Source: Arenibacter palladensis | GTDB taxonomy: Bacteria; Bacteroidota; Bacteroidia; Flavobacteriales; Flavobacteriaceae | Direction: 5' to 3' | NCBI RefSeq assembly: GCF_900129275.1 | Contig: NZ_FQUX01000001.1 | Location: 1,178,001 to 1,242,000, forward strand | Length of the DNA: 64,000 nt | Part shown: piece after piece, positions 17,653-25,163 of the stretch | How positions within the stretch are numbered: the first letter of the stretch is position 1 | How the letters are laid out: each line of letters starts with the position of its first letter | Notes under the pieces: model-generated | What the model saw: only the letters and a program-made list of their open reading frames with translations | What the model was told of the DNA's origin: nothing | The model's database searches: none | Translations under genes and position numbers: made by a program

Positions 17653-18597
17653 ATGCAACACTATTTATCCTTAAAAGATATCGATTCCCTACCACAATGG
17701 GTAGAAGAAGCTAGATCATTAAAGGCGAATCCGCTTCAATTCAAAGCCTTGGGAGAGACCAAGACCATATGTTTGTTATTCTTTAACAATAGCCTAAGAA
17801 CCCGTTTAAGCACACAGAAAGCGGCCATGAACTTGGGGATGGAGGTTATAGTAATGAACTTTGGAAGTGAAGGATGGGCATTGGAATATGGAGACGGCAC
17901 TATCATGGATCAGGGCACTTCCGAGCACATCAAGGAAGCTGCACAGGTAGTGGCACAATATTGCGATATAGTGGCTATCAGGGCCTTTGCCTCCTTGTCC
18001 GATAAGGAAAAGGACGAGGCCGAAGTGGTCATGAACGGTTTTAAAAAGTATGCCGGGATACCCGTAGTGAATATGGAAAGTTCGGTGGGCCATCCGTTAC
18101 AGGCTTTGGCAGATGCCATTACCCTTGCGGAAAACAATACCAAGAAAAGGCCAAAAGTGGTTTTATCATGGGCACCGCATCCCAAGGCATTGCCACATGC
18201 AGTGGCCAATTCCTTTGTGGAAATGATGCATTTGCAGGAGGCCGATTTTGTAATTACCCACCCCAAAGGATACGATCTAAATCCGGAGGTGACCAAGGGT
18301 GCCAAAATAGAATACGATCAGGACAAGGCTTTGGAAGATGCCGATTTTGTCTATGTTAAAAACTGGAGTAGCTATCAGGATTATGGGAAGGTGATGAACC
18401 AGGATAAAAAGTGGACCATGACCAATAAAAAGTTGGGCAATGCCAAGTTTATGCACTGCCTGCCCGTAAGACGAAATGTAGTGGTGGCCGATGAGGTTCT
18501 TGACGGGCCCAATTCCTTGGTGATTCAACAGGCCAACAACAGGACCTTTTCCGCACAGATCGTGCTGAAGAAGTTGCTGGAGAGTCTGGGTGCTTAG
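17653..18597 (+). CDS. argF': N-acyl-L-ornithine carbamoyltransferase (ArgF')
   Basis: The 314-residue transcarbamylase has the carbamoyl phosphate loop FFNNSLRTRLSTQKAA and the HCLPVRR block near the C-terminus. These match the Bacteroides and Xanthomonas enzymes that use N-succinyl- or N-acetylornithine, rather than ordinary ornithine carbamoyltransferase. The residue reported to decide between acetyl (Glu) and succinyl (Pro) substrates falls at about residue 90, where this protein has Ser (MDQGTSEHIKEA). Substrate choice therefore cannot be read off directly. The pathway uses the acylated route either way, and argE downstream removes the acyl group. Confidence 0.92.
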   Translation: MQHYLSLKDIDSLPQWVEEARSLKANPLQFKALGETKTICLLFFNNSLRTRLSTQKAAMNLGMEVIVMNFGSEGWALEYGDGTIMDQGTSEHIKEAAQVVAQYCDIVAIRAFASLSDKEKDEAEVVMNGFKKYAGIPVVNMESSVGHPLQALADAITLAENNTKKRPKVVLSWAPHPKALPHAVANSFVEMMHLQEADFVITHPKGYDLNPEVTKGAKIEYDQDKALEDADFVYVKNWSSYQDYGKVMNQDKKWTMTNKKLGNAKFMHCLPVRRNVVVADEVLDGPNSLVIQQANNRTFSAQIVLKKLLESLGA

Positions 18598-18600
18598 GCA

Positions 18601-18628
18601 CAGTTGTCAGTGAACAGTGAACAGTGAA
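18601..18628 (+). repeat. Degenerate 7-bp-period repeat, 4 units
   Basis: CAGTTGT followed by three CAGTGAA units, starting 4 bases after the argF' stop. It is one of nine such arrays in the window (CAGTnnn type). Confidence 0.75.
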
Positions 18629-18642
18629 TGACGAAAATAAGG

Positions 18643-18736
18643 GGCTCCTTCCCTTAGCAAGCCTGTCCCGCGTTTTCCGCGGGAGGACAAGGTGGCTTCT
18701 CCGACGATAGGAGGAGAAGACGGAAGGGATTGAAAC
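18643..18736 (+). repeat. Repeat A, copy 1 (cruciform-like)
   Basis: The unit runs from CTCCTTCCCTTAGCAAG to GACGGAAGGGATTGAAA. The ends pair (CCTTCC with GGAAGG), and an inner stem CTTCTCC/GGAGAAG is visible. Inside it sits a nested palindrome TCCCGCG-ttttc-CGCGGGA (18665-18683). It matches copies at 19859, 23650 and 23925; copy 2 lacks the nested palindrome. Non-coding. Confidence 0.8.
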
Positions 18737-18848
18737 CAAAGGTTAGTTGTTGTGTTCTAATTGTTTTATGTAGTGCCAAGCTAGGAGACTTTGCACAGTG
18801 GAAAGTGGTTTAATTTGAGCAAAAATATAATTTTGAAATACAAACATA

Positions 18849-18909
18849 GCTCCTCCCTTCAGATGAAGGGAGGTGGCTTCGCCCCAAGCGAAGACGGAGG
18901 GTTCTGAAA
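18849..18909 (+). repeat. Repeat B, copy 1
   Basis: The unit begins GCTCCTCCCTTCAGATG and ends GACGGAGGGTTCTGAAA. Two hairpins are visible: CTCCCTTC/GAAGGGAG with an AGAT loop, and CTTCGC/GCGAAG. It is preceded by a stretch also found before B copy 2 (AAAATATAATTTTGAAATAC). Same orientation as repeat A and as the DUF559 gene. Confidence 0.75.
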
Positions 18910-18969
18910 GCGCGGGTATAGGAACAAAAGAGAAAGTTTGGGTTTGGACCAAATAGTAGGGATTTCAAA

Positions 18970-19070
18970 CTCCCCTTTCTTTCCCCGCTGTTGGCGGTAT
19001 TATTCATTCCCCTCTTCGTTCCAAGAGGGGAGCTGTTTGGTTTGAGTAAAAAAATATAATTTTGAAATAC
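18970..19070 (+). repeat. Repeat C, copy 1
   Basis: A 101-base unit, closely matching 19753-19851. The core hairpin is CCCCTCTT-cgttcc-AAGAGGGG. It ends with AATATAATTTTGAAATAC, which leads directly into repeat B copy 2. Confidence 0.8.
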
Positions 19071-19078
19071 GAATATTG

Positions 19079-19163
19079 CTCCTCCGTTCAGACTTGTGCT
19101 GAGCGGAGTCGAAGTGCGAAGGAAGGTGGCTTGGCCCCAAGCGAAGACGGAGGGTTCTGAAAT
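19079..19163 (+). repeat. Repeat B, copy 2, upstream of the DUF559 gene
   Basis: The unit runs from GCTCCTCCGTTCAGACTTG to GACGGAGGGTTCTGAAATC. The ends pair as CCTCCGT/ACGGAGG, while the equivalent ends of repeat A pair as CCTTCC/GGAAGG, so the stem is kept while its sequence changes. It ends about 48 bases before the DUF559 start. Confidence 0.78.
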
Positions 19164-19211
19164 CACGGATTTTGGAATAAGAACGAAAGTTTTGCGAGCT
19201 GTAAAAAAGGA

Positions 19212-19577
19212 ATGACAAAAGATAAGCTACATACAAAAAAAGAACTTGCAGGATTCAGGAGTGAGCTTCGTTCCAATCTGTCTCCGGCCGAGGCTTTTCT
19301 ATGGAAGCAATTAAGTTCACGTCAACTTGAAGGCAGAAGATTTACTAGGCAGCATAGTATTTCAAAATATGTGGTGGATTTTTATTGTGCATCGGAGCGT
19401 TTAATTGTGGAGTTGGATGGAGAAATCCACAACAATCCCCTGGCCATGGACTATGATGAAAAAAGAACTTCCTTTTTTAATGAAATGGGTTACAAAGTGA
19501 TTCGATTTGAAAACAAAATGGTATTTGATCATTTAGAATCGGTATTAAGTGAAATAAAAGATAATTTTAAAACCTAA
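19212..19577 (+). CDS. DUF559 / Vsr-like endonuclease-domain protein
   Basis: This 121-residue protein has the DUF559 pattern: RSELRSNLSPAEAFLWKQL at residues 14-32, RRFTRQHSISKYVVDFYC, then LIVELDGEIH and GYKVIRFENKMV. The spaced acidic residues (Glu in the first helix, Asp in VVDFYC, Glu in VELDG) fit the PD-(D/E)XK/Vsr-type nuclease core. The family is thought to act on DNA, but its role is unproven. The gene interrupts the arginine cluster between argF' and argB. It is bracketed by same-orientation repeats: B copy 2 ends 48 bases before it, and a related unit starts 6 bases after its stop. It is probably part of a repeat-associated mobile or selfish unit rather than of arginine synthesis. 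Confidence 0.85.
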   Translation: MTKDKLHTKKELAGFRSELRSNLSPAEAFLWKQLSSRQLEGRRFTRQHSISKYVVDFYCASERLIVELDGEIHNNPLAMDYDEKRTSFFNEMGYKVIRFENKMVFDHLESVLSEIKDNFKT

Positions 19578-19582
19578 ATAAG

Positions 19583-19676
19583 CTTCTCTCTTCAGACTTG
19601 TACTGAACGGAATCGAATGTGCGAAGGGAGATAAGTTCTCCAACAATGGGAGTTGAAGACGGAAGGTTCTGATGAT
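19583..19676 (+). repeat. Diverged A/B-type repeat downstream of the DUF559 gene
   Basis: It starts CTTCTCTCTTCAGACTTG and ends GAAGACGGAAGGTTCTGAT. The layout matches repeat B copy 2, with about 70 percent visual identity and the same ACTTGTnCTGAnCGGAnTCGAA centre. Together with B copy 2 it forms a direct repeat around the DUF559 gene. Confidence 0.7.
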
Positions 19677-19752
19677 AAGTATTTATGAATAAAGAAGTGT
19701 CGGGATAAAATCAGAAGTGGGAGATTTCGAATCTGCCTGACGGCAAGGCAGG

Positions 19753-19851
19753 CTCCCCTTTCTTTCCCCGCTGTTGACGGTGAAATTCATTCCCCTCTTC
19801 GTTCCAAGAGGGGAGCTATTTGATATGAGTAATAAATATAATTTTGAAATG
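19753..19851 (+). repeat. Repeat C, copy 2
   Basis: This is the second copy of the unit at 18970, with the same CCCCTCTT/AAGAGGGG hairpin. It is preceded by a nested palindrome CTGCCTgacggcAAGGCAG at 19734-19752 that is absent from copy 1. Confidence 0.8.
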
Positions 19852-19858
19852 TTAACAA

Positions 19859-19935
19859 GGCTCCTTCCCTTGGCAAGGGAAGGTGGCTTCTCCGACGATA
19901 GGAGGAGAGGACGGAAGGGATTGAAACCAAAGGCT
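19859..19935 (+). repeat. Repeat A, copy 2 (short form)
   Basis: Same ends and inner stem as copy 1 (GGCTTCTCCGACGATAGGAG), but the 28-base nested palindrome is missing; the 5' arm forms CCTTCCCTT-ggc-AAGGGAAGG instead. It directly follows repeat C copy 2. The remaining bases to argB (about 175) hold another small palindrome (CTACCTATTGGTAGG near 19999) and nothing coding. Confidence 0.78.
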
Positions 19936-20111
19936 GTTTGTTTTGAGCGAAAGGGACGAAGCAATCTCTTGAATATAAAAACAGATTGCCACGCTACACC
20001 TACCTATTGGTAGGCAGGCGGAGTCGAGACCTATTGGGAGAGACCTCAATAAAAGGACAGAAAGAGCTGGCCAGATAAAAACAGAGACCCAAGCGGAAAG
20101 TAAAAAAAGAG

Positions 20112-20891
20112 ATGAAACAAAAACTATCTATAATAAAAATTGGCGGGAACGTAATTGAGAACGAAACCGAACTCAATAAATTCCTGGATTCCTTTTCTGC
20201 CATGCAAGGCCCTAAGATTTTGGTGCACGGCGGTGGCAAACTAGCTACCCAGATCGCTGAAAAATTGGGCATAGAATCCAAATTGGTAGGCGGGAGACGA
20301 ATTACCGATGAAGAGGGACTAAAAGTAATCACCATGGTCTACGGCGGATTGGCCAACAAGAATATTGTGGCACAACTGCAGGCCAGGGGCGCCAATGCCA
20401 TAGGGCTCAGTGGGGCCGATGGCAATACCATCCGAGCCGTAAAAAGACCGGTCCGTGAAATAGACTACGGATTTGCCGGGGATGTGGAGGAAGTAAATGC
20501 AGGGGCCATTGATAAATTGTTGCAGGCCGACTTTGTTCCGGTGTTTTGCGCCATTACCCATAACAAGGAAGGGCAATTGCTGAACACCAATGCCGATACC
20601 ATTGCTTCGGAAGTGGCTATTGGGATGAGCGGTAAGTATGACACCACGCTCTACTATTGCTTTGAGAAGAAAGGGGTGTTGATGGATATTTCGGACGAGA
20701 CCTCGGTAGTAAAACACTTGGAACCTAAGAACTATCAAGAACTATTGGAAAAGAAAATTATAGCGGATGGCATGCTGCCAAAATTGGAAAATTGCTTCCA
20801 TGCGCTTCATAAAAATGTGGGCAAGGTCTGTATTGGGGATTTGGATATGTTAAACCCTAATGCTACTTTGTTTACCACAATTACCCTATAA
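20112..20891 (+). CDS. argB: Acetyl(succinyl)glutamate kinase
   Basis: The 259-residue amino acid kinase phosphorylates N-acylglutamate. It has IIKIGGNVIENE at the start, the ILVHGGGKLATQIAEKLG nucleotide loop, GGRRITDEEGLKV and LNTNADTIASEVAIG. In Bacteroides ArgB acts on N-succinylglutamate. The N-terminal helix that arginine uses for feedback in some ArgB proteins is absent. It resumes the arginine cluster after the 1.5 kb repeat/DUF559 interruption, 2 bases before argE. Confidence 0.93.
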   Translation: MKQKLSIIKIGGNVIENETELNKFLDSFSAMQGPKILVHGGGKLATQIAEKLGIESKLVGGRRITDEEGLKVITMVYGGLANKNIVAQLQARGANAIGLSGADGNTIRAVKRPVREIDYGFAGDVEEVNAGAIDKLLQADFVPVFCAITHNKEGQLLNTNADTIASEVAIGMSGKYDTTLYYCFEKKGVLMDISDETSVVKHLEPKNYQELLEKKIIADGMLPKLENCFHALHKNVGKVCIGDLDMLNPNATLFTTITL

Positions 20892-20893
20892 AC

Positions 20894-21961
20894 ATGGATC
20901 AACAAATACTTACGGAAAAGGCTATTGCATTGTTACAGGAATTGATTTCAATTCAGTCGTTTTCCTCCGAAGAAGATAAGACGGCAGATGCTATTGAGGC
21001 ATGGTTTAAAAAGTTCGAGATCCCTTTTAAAAGGGAAAAGAACAATGTTTATGCCTTTAACAAATACTATGACGAGAGCAAGCCTTTGCTGCTGCTCAAC
21101 TCCCATCACGATACAGTAAAACCCAATTCGGCCTATACCAAAGACCCCTTTCATCCACATATTGAGGATGGAAAATTATTTGGACTGGGCAGTAACGATG
21201 CCGGCGGATGCCTGGTATCCCTGATCGCTACCTTCACCCATTTTTATGACCAGGAAAACCTGAGCCATAATATAGTGCTCGTAGCCTCTGCGGAAGAGGA
21301 AAGTTCCGGTCCCAACGGACTCAACAGTATGTTGCTCATCCTTCCAAAAATAGATGTGGCCATAGTGGGGGAGCCCACCTTGATGAATTTGGCCATTGCT
21401 GAAAAAGGTTTGGTGGTTTTTGAAGGCAAGGTCAGTGGAACACCATCCCATGCTGCCCACCCCAACGATAATAATGCCATTTACAATACCATTGAGGTAC
21501 TGCAGTGGTTTAAGGACTATAAGTTTCCCAAGGTATCGGAAGTGCTGGGGGAAGTAAAGCTTACGGTAACCCAGATAAGTGCCGGGAATCAGCACAATGT
21601 GGTGCCCGGACATGTGGATTTGGTGATAGATGTACGGGTAAACGACTGTTACTCCAACAAGGAAATAGCGGACATACTTACTGCCGAAGCCCCCTGTGAG
21701 GTAAAGCCCCGTTCGTTGCGTTTAAATTCCTCTTCCATCAATAAGGAGCATCCCTTGGTAAAGTCGGGCTTGGCCTTGGGCAGAAGCAGCTATGGTTCGC
21801 CTACCCTTTCGGATCAGGCGGCCTTATATTGTCAGTCCTTAAAATTGGGGCCTGGCGATAGTACCCGTAGTCACTCTGCGGACGAATTTATTTATGTAGC
21901 GGAAATAGAAGAAGGAATAGATTTGTATATTAAGATCTTACAGGGATTCCTGAAACAATAA
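20894..21961 (+). CDS. argE: M20 family acetyl(succinyl)ornithine/citrulline deacylase
   Basis: The 355-residue M20 metallopeptidase has the first metal ligand block LLLNSHHDTVKP, GLGSNDAGGCLVSLIA with the bridging Asp, and the catalytic Glu pair in ASAEEESSGPNG. In the Bacteroidota route the acyl group is removed from N-acylcitrulline after the ArgF' step, so this is the likely substrate. It is tightly coupled to argB. The stop is followed at once by a 7-bp-period repeat. Confidence 0.9.
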   Translation: MDQQILTEKAIALLQELISIQSFSSEEDKTADAIEAWFKKFEIPFKREKNNVYAFNKYYDESKPLLLLNSHHDTVKPNSAYTKDPFHPHIEDGKLFGLGSNDAGGCLVSLIATFTHFYDQENLSHNIVLVASAEEESSGPNGLNSMLLILPKIDVAIVGEPTLMNLAIAEKGLVVFEGKVSGTPSHAAHPNDNNAIYNTIEVLQWFKDYKFPKVSEVLGEVKLTVTQISAGNQHNVVPGHVDLVIDVRVNDCYSNKEIADILTAEAPCEVKPRSLRLNSSSINKEHPLVKSGLALGRSSYGSPTLSDQAALYCQSLKLGPGDSTRSHSADEFIYVAEIEEGIDLYIKILQGFLKQ

Positions 21962-21962
21962 A

Positions 21963-21990
21963 CAGTGAGCAATGAACAATTAACAATGTT
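21963..21990 (+). repeat. Degenerate 7-bp-period repeat, 4 units
   Basis: CAGTGAG, CAATGAA, CAATTAA, CAATGTT, beginning 1 base after the argE stop codon. Confidence 0.72.
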
Positions 21991-22153
21991 GGTTTGTTCA
22001 TTGTAATTGACCTTTAAAAAAACAAATAAAAACGACAAATGAACCGTGCCAAAACGAACTTCCTAATCTTATAAAGAGTTTAAAGGCGAACATCATTTGA
22101 CTTATTAGAAACATTAAAAGATAAATAGTATAAATTAACCCGTTAACACAAGC

Positions 22154-22188
22154 ATTGTTTATTGCTAATTGTTAATTGATAATTGAAA
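22154..22188 (+). repeat. Degenerate 7-bp-period repeat, 5 units, inverted
   Basis: ATTGTTT, ATTGCTA, ATTGTTA, ATTGATA, ATTGAAA, ending 5 bases before the argH ATG. On the minus strand it reads CAATnnn, so it is an inverted counterpart of the array after argE. Confidence 0.75.
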
Positions 22189-22193
22189 AATAG

Positions 22194-23474
22194 ATGAAAC
22201 TTTGGGACAAAGGATTTAGCACCGACAAAAAAATAGACCATTTCACGGTGGGCAATGATAGGGAACTGGATTTGCTTTTGGCAAAATACGACGTAATCGC
22301 CTCCAAGGCACATGCCAAAATGCTGGGTAAAATTGGTCTGTTGACGCTTAAGGAAACCGATTCTTTGGTAGCCGAGCTGGATAAAATTGCCAAGACTATA
22401 GAAAACGGCACCTTTACCATAGAGGACAGTTTTGAGGACATGCATTCCAAAATTGAGTTCCTGCTTACCCTTAGGTTGGGCGATGCCGGTAAAAAGATTC
22501 ACACCGCCCGTTCCAGGAACGATCAGGTTTTGGTGGCCATGCATTTGTACCTAAAGAACGAATTAACGGAAATCAAGGACCAGACCAAGGACCTGTTCCA
22601 CCTTCTTTTAAATTTGGCGGACAAGCACAAGAAAGTGATGTTGCCTGGCTATACCCATTTACAGGTGGCTATGCCCTCTTCCTTTGGACTTTGGTTTTCC
22701 GCCTATGCCGAAAGTTTGGTAGACGATCTGTATTTTGTGGATGCCGCCTATAAGGTAGCCGACCAAAATCCCCTAGGCAGTGCCGCCGGTTATGGAAGTT
22801 CCTTCCCTATAGACCGTAGTTTTACCACCGAGGAAATGGGCTTTGAAACCATGAAATACAATGTAGTGGCCGCACAAATGGGCCGTGGCAAGGTAGAGAA
22901 GGCAGCAGCCTTTGGTATGAGCAGTATTGCCGCCACCCTTTCCAAAATGGCGATGGACATCTGTCTGTATATGAGCCAGAACTTTAATTTTGTCTCCTTC
23001 CCGGATGAGCTTACCACAGGTTCCAGTATTATGCCCCATAAAAAGAATCCGGATGTGTTTGAACTGGTGCGCGGTAAGTGCAACCGACTCCAGACCGTGC
23101 CTAACCAACTGATCCTGATCACCAACAACCTGCCAAGTGGCTACCACAGGGACCTGCAATTGGTAAAAGAGGTGATAGTACCTGCCATACAGGACCTAAA
23201 GGCCTGTTTGGAGATCATGACCTTTAGTTTAAAGGAAATACGGGTCAACGAAAACATTTTGGACGATCCCAAATACGACTATTTGTTTAGTGTGGATACC
23301 CTGAACGAGCTGGTATTGAGCGGTATGCCCTTCCGTGATGCCTATAAGAAAATGGGCAAGGAGATCAACGAAGGCACCTTTACTCCCAAAAGGGACATAC
23401 GCCACAGCCACGAAGGCAGTTTTGGCAATCTTTGTCTGGCAGAGATCAGAAAGAAAATGGACAAGATTTCCTGA
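22194..23474 (+). CDS. argH: Argininosuccinate lyase
   Basis: This 426-residue member of the fumarase/aspartase superfamily cleaves argininosuccinate to arginine and fumarate. It has ARSRNDQVLVAMHLYL in the substrate-binding region, the conserved HLQVAMP block, and the signature TTGSSIMPHKKNPDVFELV. The length is a little below the 455-460 usual for ArgH. It is the last gene of the cluster, and a 7-bp-period repeat starts 2 bases after its stop. Confidence 0.95.
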   Translation: MKLWDKGFSTDKKIDHFTVGNDRELDLLLAKYDVIASKAHAKMLGKIGLLTLKETDSLVAELDKIAKTIENGTFTIEDSFEDMHSKIEFLLTLRLGDAGKKIHTARSRNDQVLVAMHLYLKNELTEIKDQTKDLFHLLLNLADKHKKVMLPGYTHLQVAMPSSFGLWFSAYAESLVDDLYFVDAAYKVADQNPLGSAAGYGSSFPIDRSFTTEEMGFETMKYNVVAAQMGRGKVEKAAAFGMSSIAATLSKMAMDICLYMSQNFNFVSFPDELTTGSSIMPHKKNPDVFELVRGKCNRLQTVPNQLILITNNLPSGYHRDLQLVKEVIVPAIQDLKACLEIMTFSLKEIRVNENILDDPKYDYLFSVDTLNELVLSGMPFRDAYKKMGKEINEGTFTPKRDIRHSHEGSFGNLCLAEIRKKMDKIS

Positions 23475-23475
23475 T

Positions 23476-23510
23476 CAGCAATCAGTAAACAGTTTACAGT
23501 GAACAGAGGG
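23476..23510 (+). repeat. Degenerate 7-bp-period repeat, 5 units
   Basis: CAGCAAT, CAGTAAA, CAGTTTA, CAGTGAA, CAGAGGG, directly after the argH stop. Confidence 0.75.
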
Positions 23511-23516
23511 TTAAAG

Positions 23517-23575
23517 TCCGTCACTTCGAGTGATTTTATGAAGTGAAATGAAATAAAATTGTATCGAGAAGTAGA
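23517..23575. repeat. REP-like imperfect palindrome
   Basis: TCACTTCGAGTGATTTTAT at the left is mirrored by ATAAAATTGTATCGAGAAGT at the right, with a few mismatches. It has the look of the REP-type palindromes found between genes in many Flavobacteriaceae. One copy in this window. Confidence 0.55.
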
Positions 23576-23624
23576 CGATGAACAGTAAAAAGTGAACAGT
23601 TTTCACTGGTCAGTGAGCGGTTGA
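23576..23624 (+). repeat. Degenerate 7-bp-period repeat, 7 units
   Basis: CGATGAA, CAGTAAA, AAGTGAA, CAGTTTT, CACTGGT, CAGTGAG, CGGTTGA. The period stays at 7 although units differ strongly. Confidence 0.65.
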
Positions 23625-23641
23625 TTTTCAAACTAATACAG

Positions 23642-24190
23642 AAAACAAAGAGCTCTTTCCCTTATCATGCCTGTCCCGCGTTTTCCGCGGGAGGACAAGG
23701 TGGATTCTCCGACAATAGGAGGAGAAGACGGAAGGGATTGAAAACCTAAGTCAAGGTATTTGTACACCAAGTTACTAAGGCAGGCTCGCGCCAGCGGGGG
23801 GACTTTGCACAGCGTGGGTACCAATATATCGGATAGTTTTATCGAGAATTAAATCCCCCTCCTTGGGAGGGGGCTAGGGGGAGGACATCATGGCAGGATG
23901 ATCATTGCTTAGGGCGAAAACAAAGAGCTCCTTCCCTTAGCAAGCCTGTCCCGCGTTTTCCGCGGGAGGACAAGGTGGATTCTCCGACAATAGGAGGAGA
24001 AGACGGAAGGGATTGAAAACCCAAGCCATGGTATATTTTACACCAAGTTACTAAGGCAGGCTCGCGCCAGCGGGGGGACTTTGCACAGCGTGGGTACCAA
24101 CATATCGGATAGTTTTATCGAGAATCAAATCCCCCTCCTTGGGAGGGGGCTAGGGGGAGGACATCATGGCAGGCTCCCGCCAACGGGGGG
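23642..24190 (+). repeat. Tandem duplication of a 275-base composite repeat (A + E + D)
   Basis: Two units in direct tandem, offset 275 bases (GAGCTC at 23650 and at 23925). Each has a repeat A copy with the TCCCGCG/CGCGGGA nested palindrome, then a segment E (GGCAGGCTCGCGCCAGCGG at 23782 and 24057, followed by ACTTTGCACAGCGTGGGTACC), then a G-rich hairpin D (CCCCCTCC-TTG-GGAGGGGG at 23855 and 24131). Few differences are visible between the units, so the duplication looks recent. The second unit ends at the left edge of the accessory island. The stretch is non-coding; the frames open through it are repeat artefacts. Confidence 0.85.
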
Positions 24191-24194
24191 CATT

Positions 24195-24204
24195 GTTGTG
24201 CGGT
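24195..24204. other. Left end box of cassette-like unit 1
   Basis: GTTGTGCGGT, 9 bases past the end of the MTHFR-like gene. It is the approximate inverse of GCCGTACAAC at 25164-25173, at the other end of the same unit. Confidence 0.45.
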
Positions 24205-24212
24205 CTTGCATT

Positions 24213-25130
24213 TTATCTGTTCATCAATCCCTTTATATCCTTTAATAATTCAATCGATGCTTCAATTTCTTCCTTTCTAATTGCTACACTTTCAATATTA
24301 AATCCAATAGGCAAATTTTTAGTTACACTATAATCAAGTATCTCTATTGCAATATTCTTGCAGAGATCAATTGATTTTGAAAGTATATCATTAGAATGCT
24401 TTAAATCATTATTTAACCATTTTGGAATGTCAATACCAAGCCATTCCATAAACTGCAAGGTCTTTAAGGAACCACAAGGTGTCAACGTAAAAATAATCGG
24501 TACCAAATCCCTTTCAGTCTCAATTGAAGTATAATAGTAATCTGAGAGGAAATCCTTAGTGTTATTAACACTGTAAACACATTGGGATATAAAAAAACTA
24601 CATCCCTTATCTACTTTATCAAAAAGCCGAATATGCTCGTCCCCCTTTTTAATATGTCGTTCGGGAATTGCTACGCCTCCCAATAAAATTGAGGAATTTG
24701 AATGCTGATTTATTTTGTAAGCCTCATTAAGCGAAATGCCAGAAACCTGATTTTTTGATGGAGAACCTACAAAAACGGAACAATCAATATTATGAGAGTT
24801 TTGATAAATCCAACTCCTAAATTCATCAGCAGTATACTTGCCAACGCTTTTGTAAATAATCTTTGGGACTTTTAAATCGCTAAGATATTTATCACTGTAA
24901 TAATTAGGAGCCAAGGTTGGCATAAAAGGAAAAGGTCTCGGAGAATCTGTCCTTGAAGATTCATCTTGGATATCGTATAAAACCAACCCATCAATTTTTA
25001 ATCCTCTAAGCCTTTTAACTTGCTTATCAGCAATAATCCCAACTTTATCTTCCTCAGTATTTATCTTAGGAGGAGTTAATCCATAAAATAAAAAGCCTGA
25101 TTCTTTATTGATAATTCTATCTTTTAACAT
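24213..25130 (-). CDS. Methylenetetrahydrofolate reductase-like protein
   Basis: The 305-residue protein matches a family of MTHFR-like proteins rather than canonical MetF: GLTPPK near the start, DGLVLYDIQDESSRTD at about residues 49-64, LLGGVAIPERHIKKGDEH, CSFFISQCVYSVN, LTPCGSLKTLQFMEWLGI and FNIESVAIRKEEIEASIELL. The folate-site Glu found in the FE(F/V)xPP motif of MetF is absent (FYGLTPP here), so the reaction may differ. It sits alone in the first unit of the AT-rich accessory island, between matching inverted end boxes. It is not adjacent to methionine genes, so a housekeeping folate role is not supported by context. Confidence 0.8.
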   Translation of the reverse strand: MLKDRIINKESGFLFYGLTPPKINTEEDKVGIIADKQVKRLRGLKIDGLVLYDIQDESSRTDSPRPFPFMPTLAPNYYSDKYLSDLKVPKIIYKSVGKYTADEFRSWIYQNSHNIDCSVFVGSPSKNQVSGISLNEAYKINQHSNSSILLGGVAIPERHIKKGDEHIRLFDKVDKGCSFFISQCVYSVNNTKDFLSDYYYTSIETERDLVPIIFTLTPCGSLKTLQFMEWLGIDIPKWLNNDLKHSNDILSKSIDLCKNIAIEILDYSVTKNLPIGFNIESVAIRKEEIEASIELLKDIKGLMNR

Positions 25131-25163
25131 TATTATCTTTCAATTTGCGAGCAATATTTGCAT

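Noticed and set aside
18449-19236. Minus-strand open frames through the A, B and C repeats
   Set aside because: Their translations simply read the repeats (repeated SLP.S and RLR..SHLPS words) and change with repeat copy; not conserved-looking proteins.
19683-20049. Open frames on both strands near 19.7-20.0 kb
   Set aside because: They cover repeat C copy 2, repeat A copy 2 and nested palindromes; coding would depend on non-coding repeats.
18601-23624. Possible CRISPR array
   Set aside because: The repeats are 7-base units without spacers, and the longer repeats are few, unevenly spaced and without unique spacers of constant length. No cas genes.
24176-24187. CCCGCCAACGGG as an extra cassette end box
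   Set aside because: It matches the third copy of repeat segment E (compare GGCTCGCGCCAGCGG at 23785 and 24060), so the resemblance to CCGCCAAC is probably coincidental.
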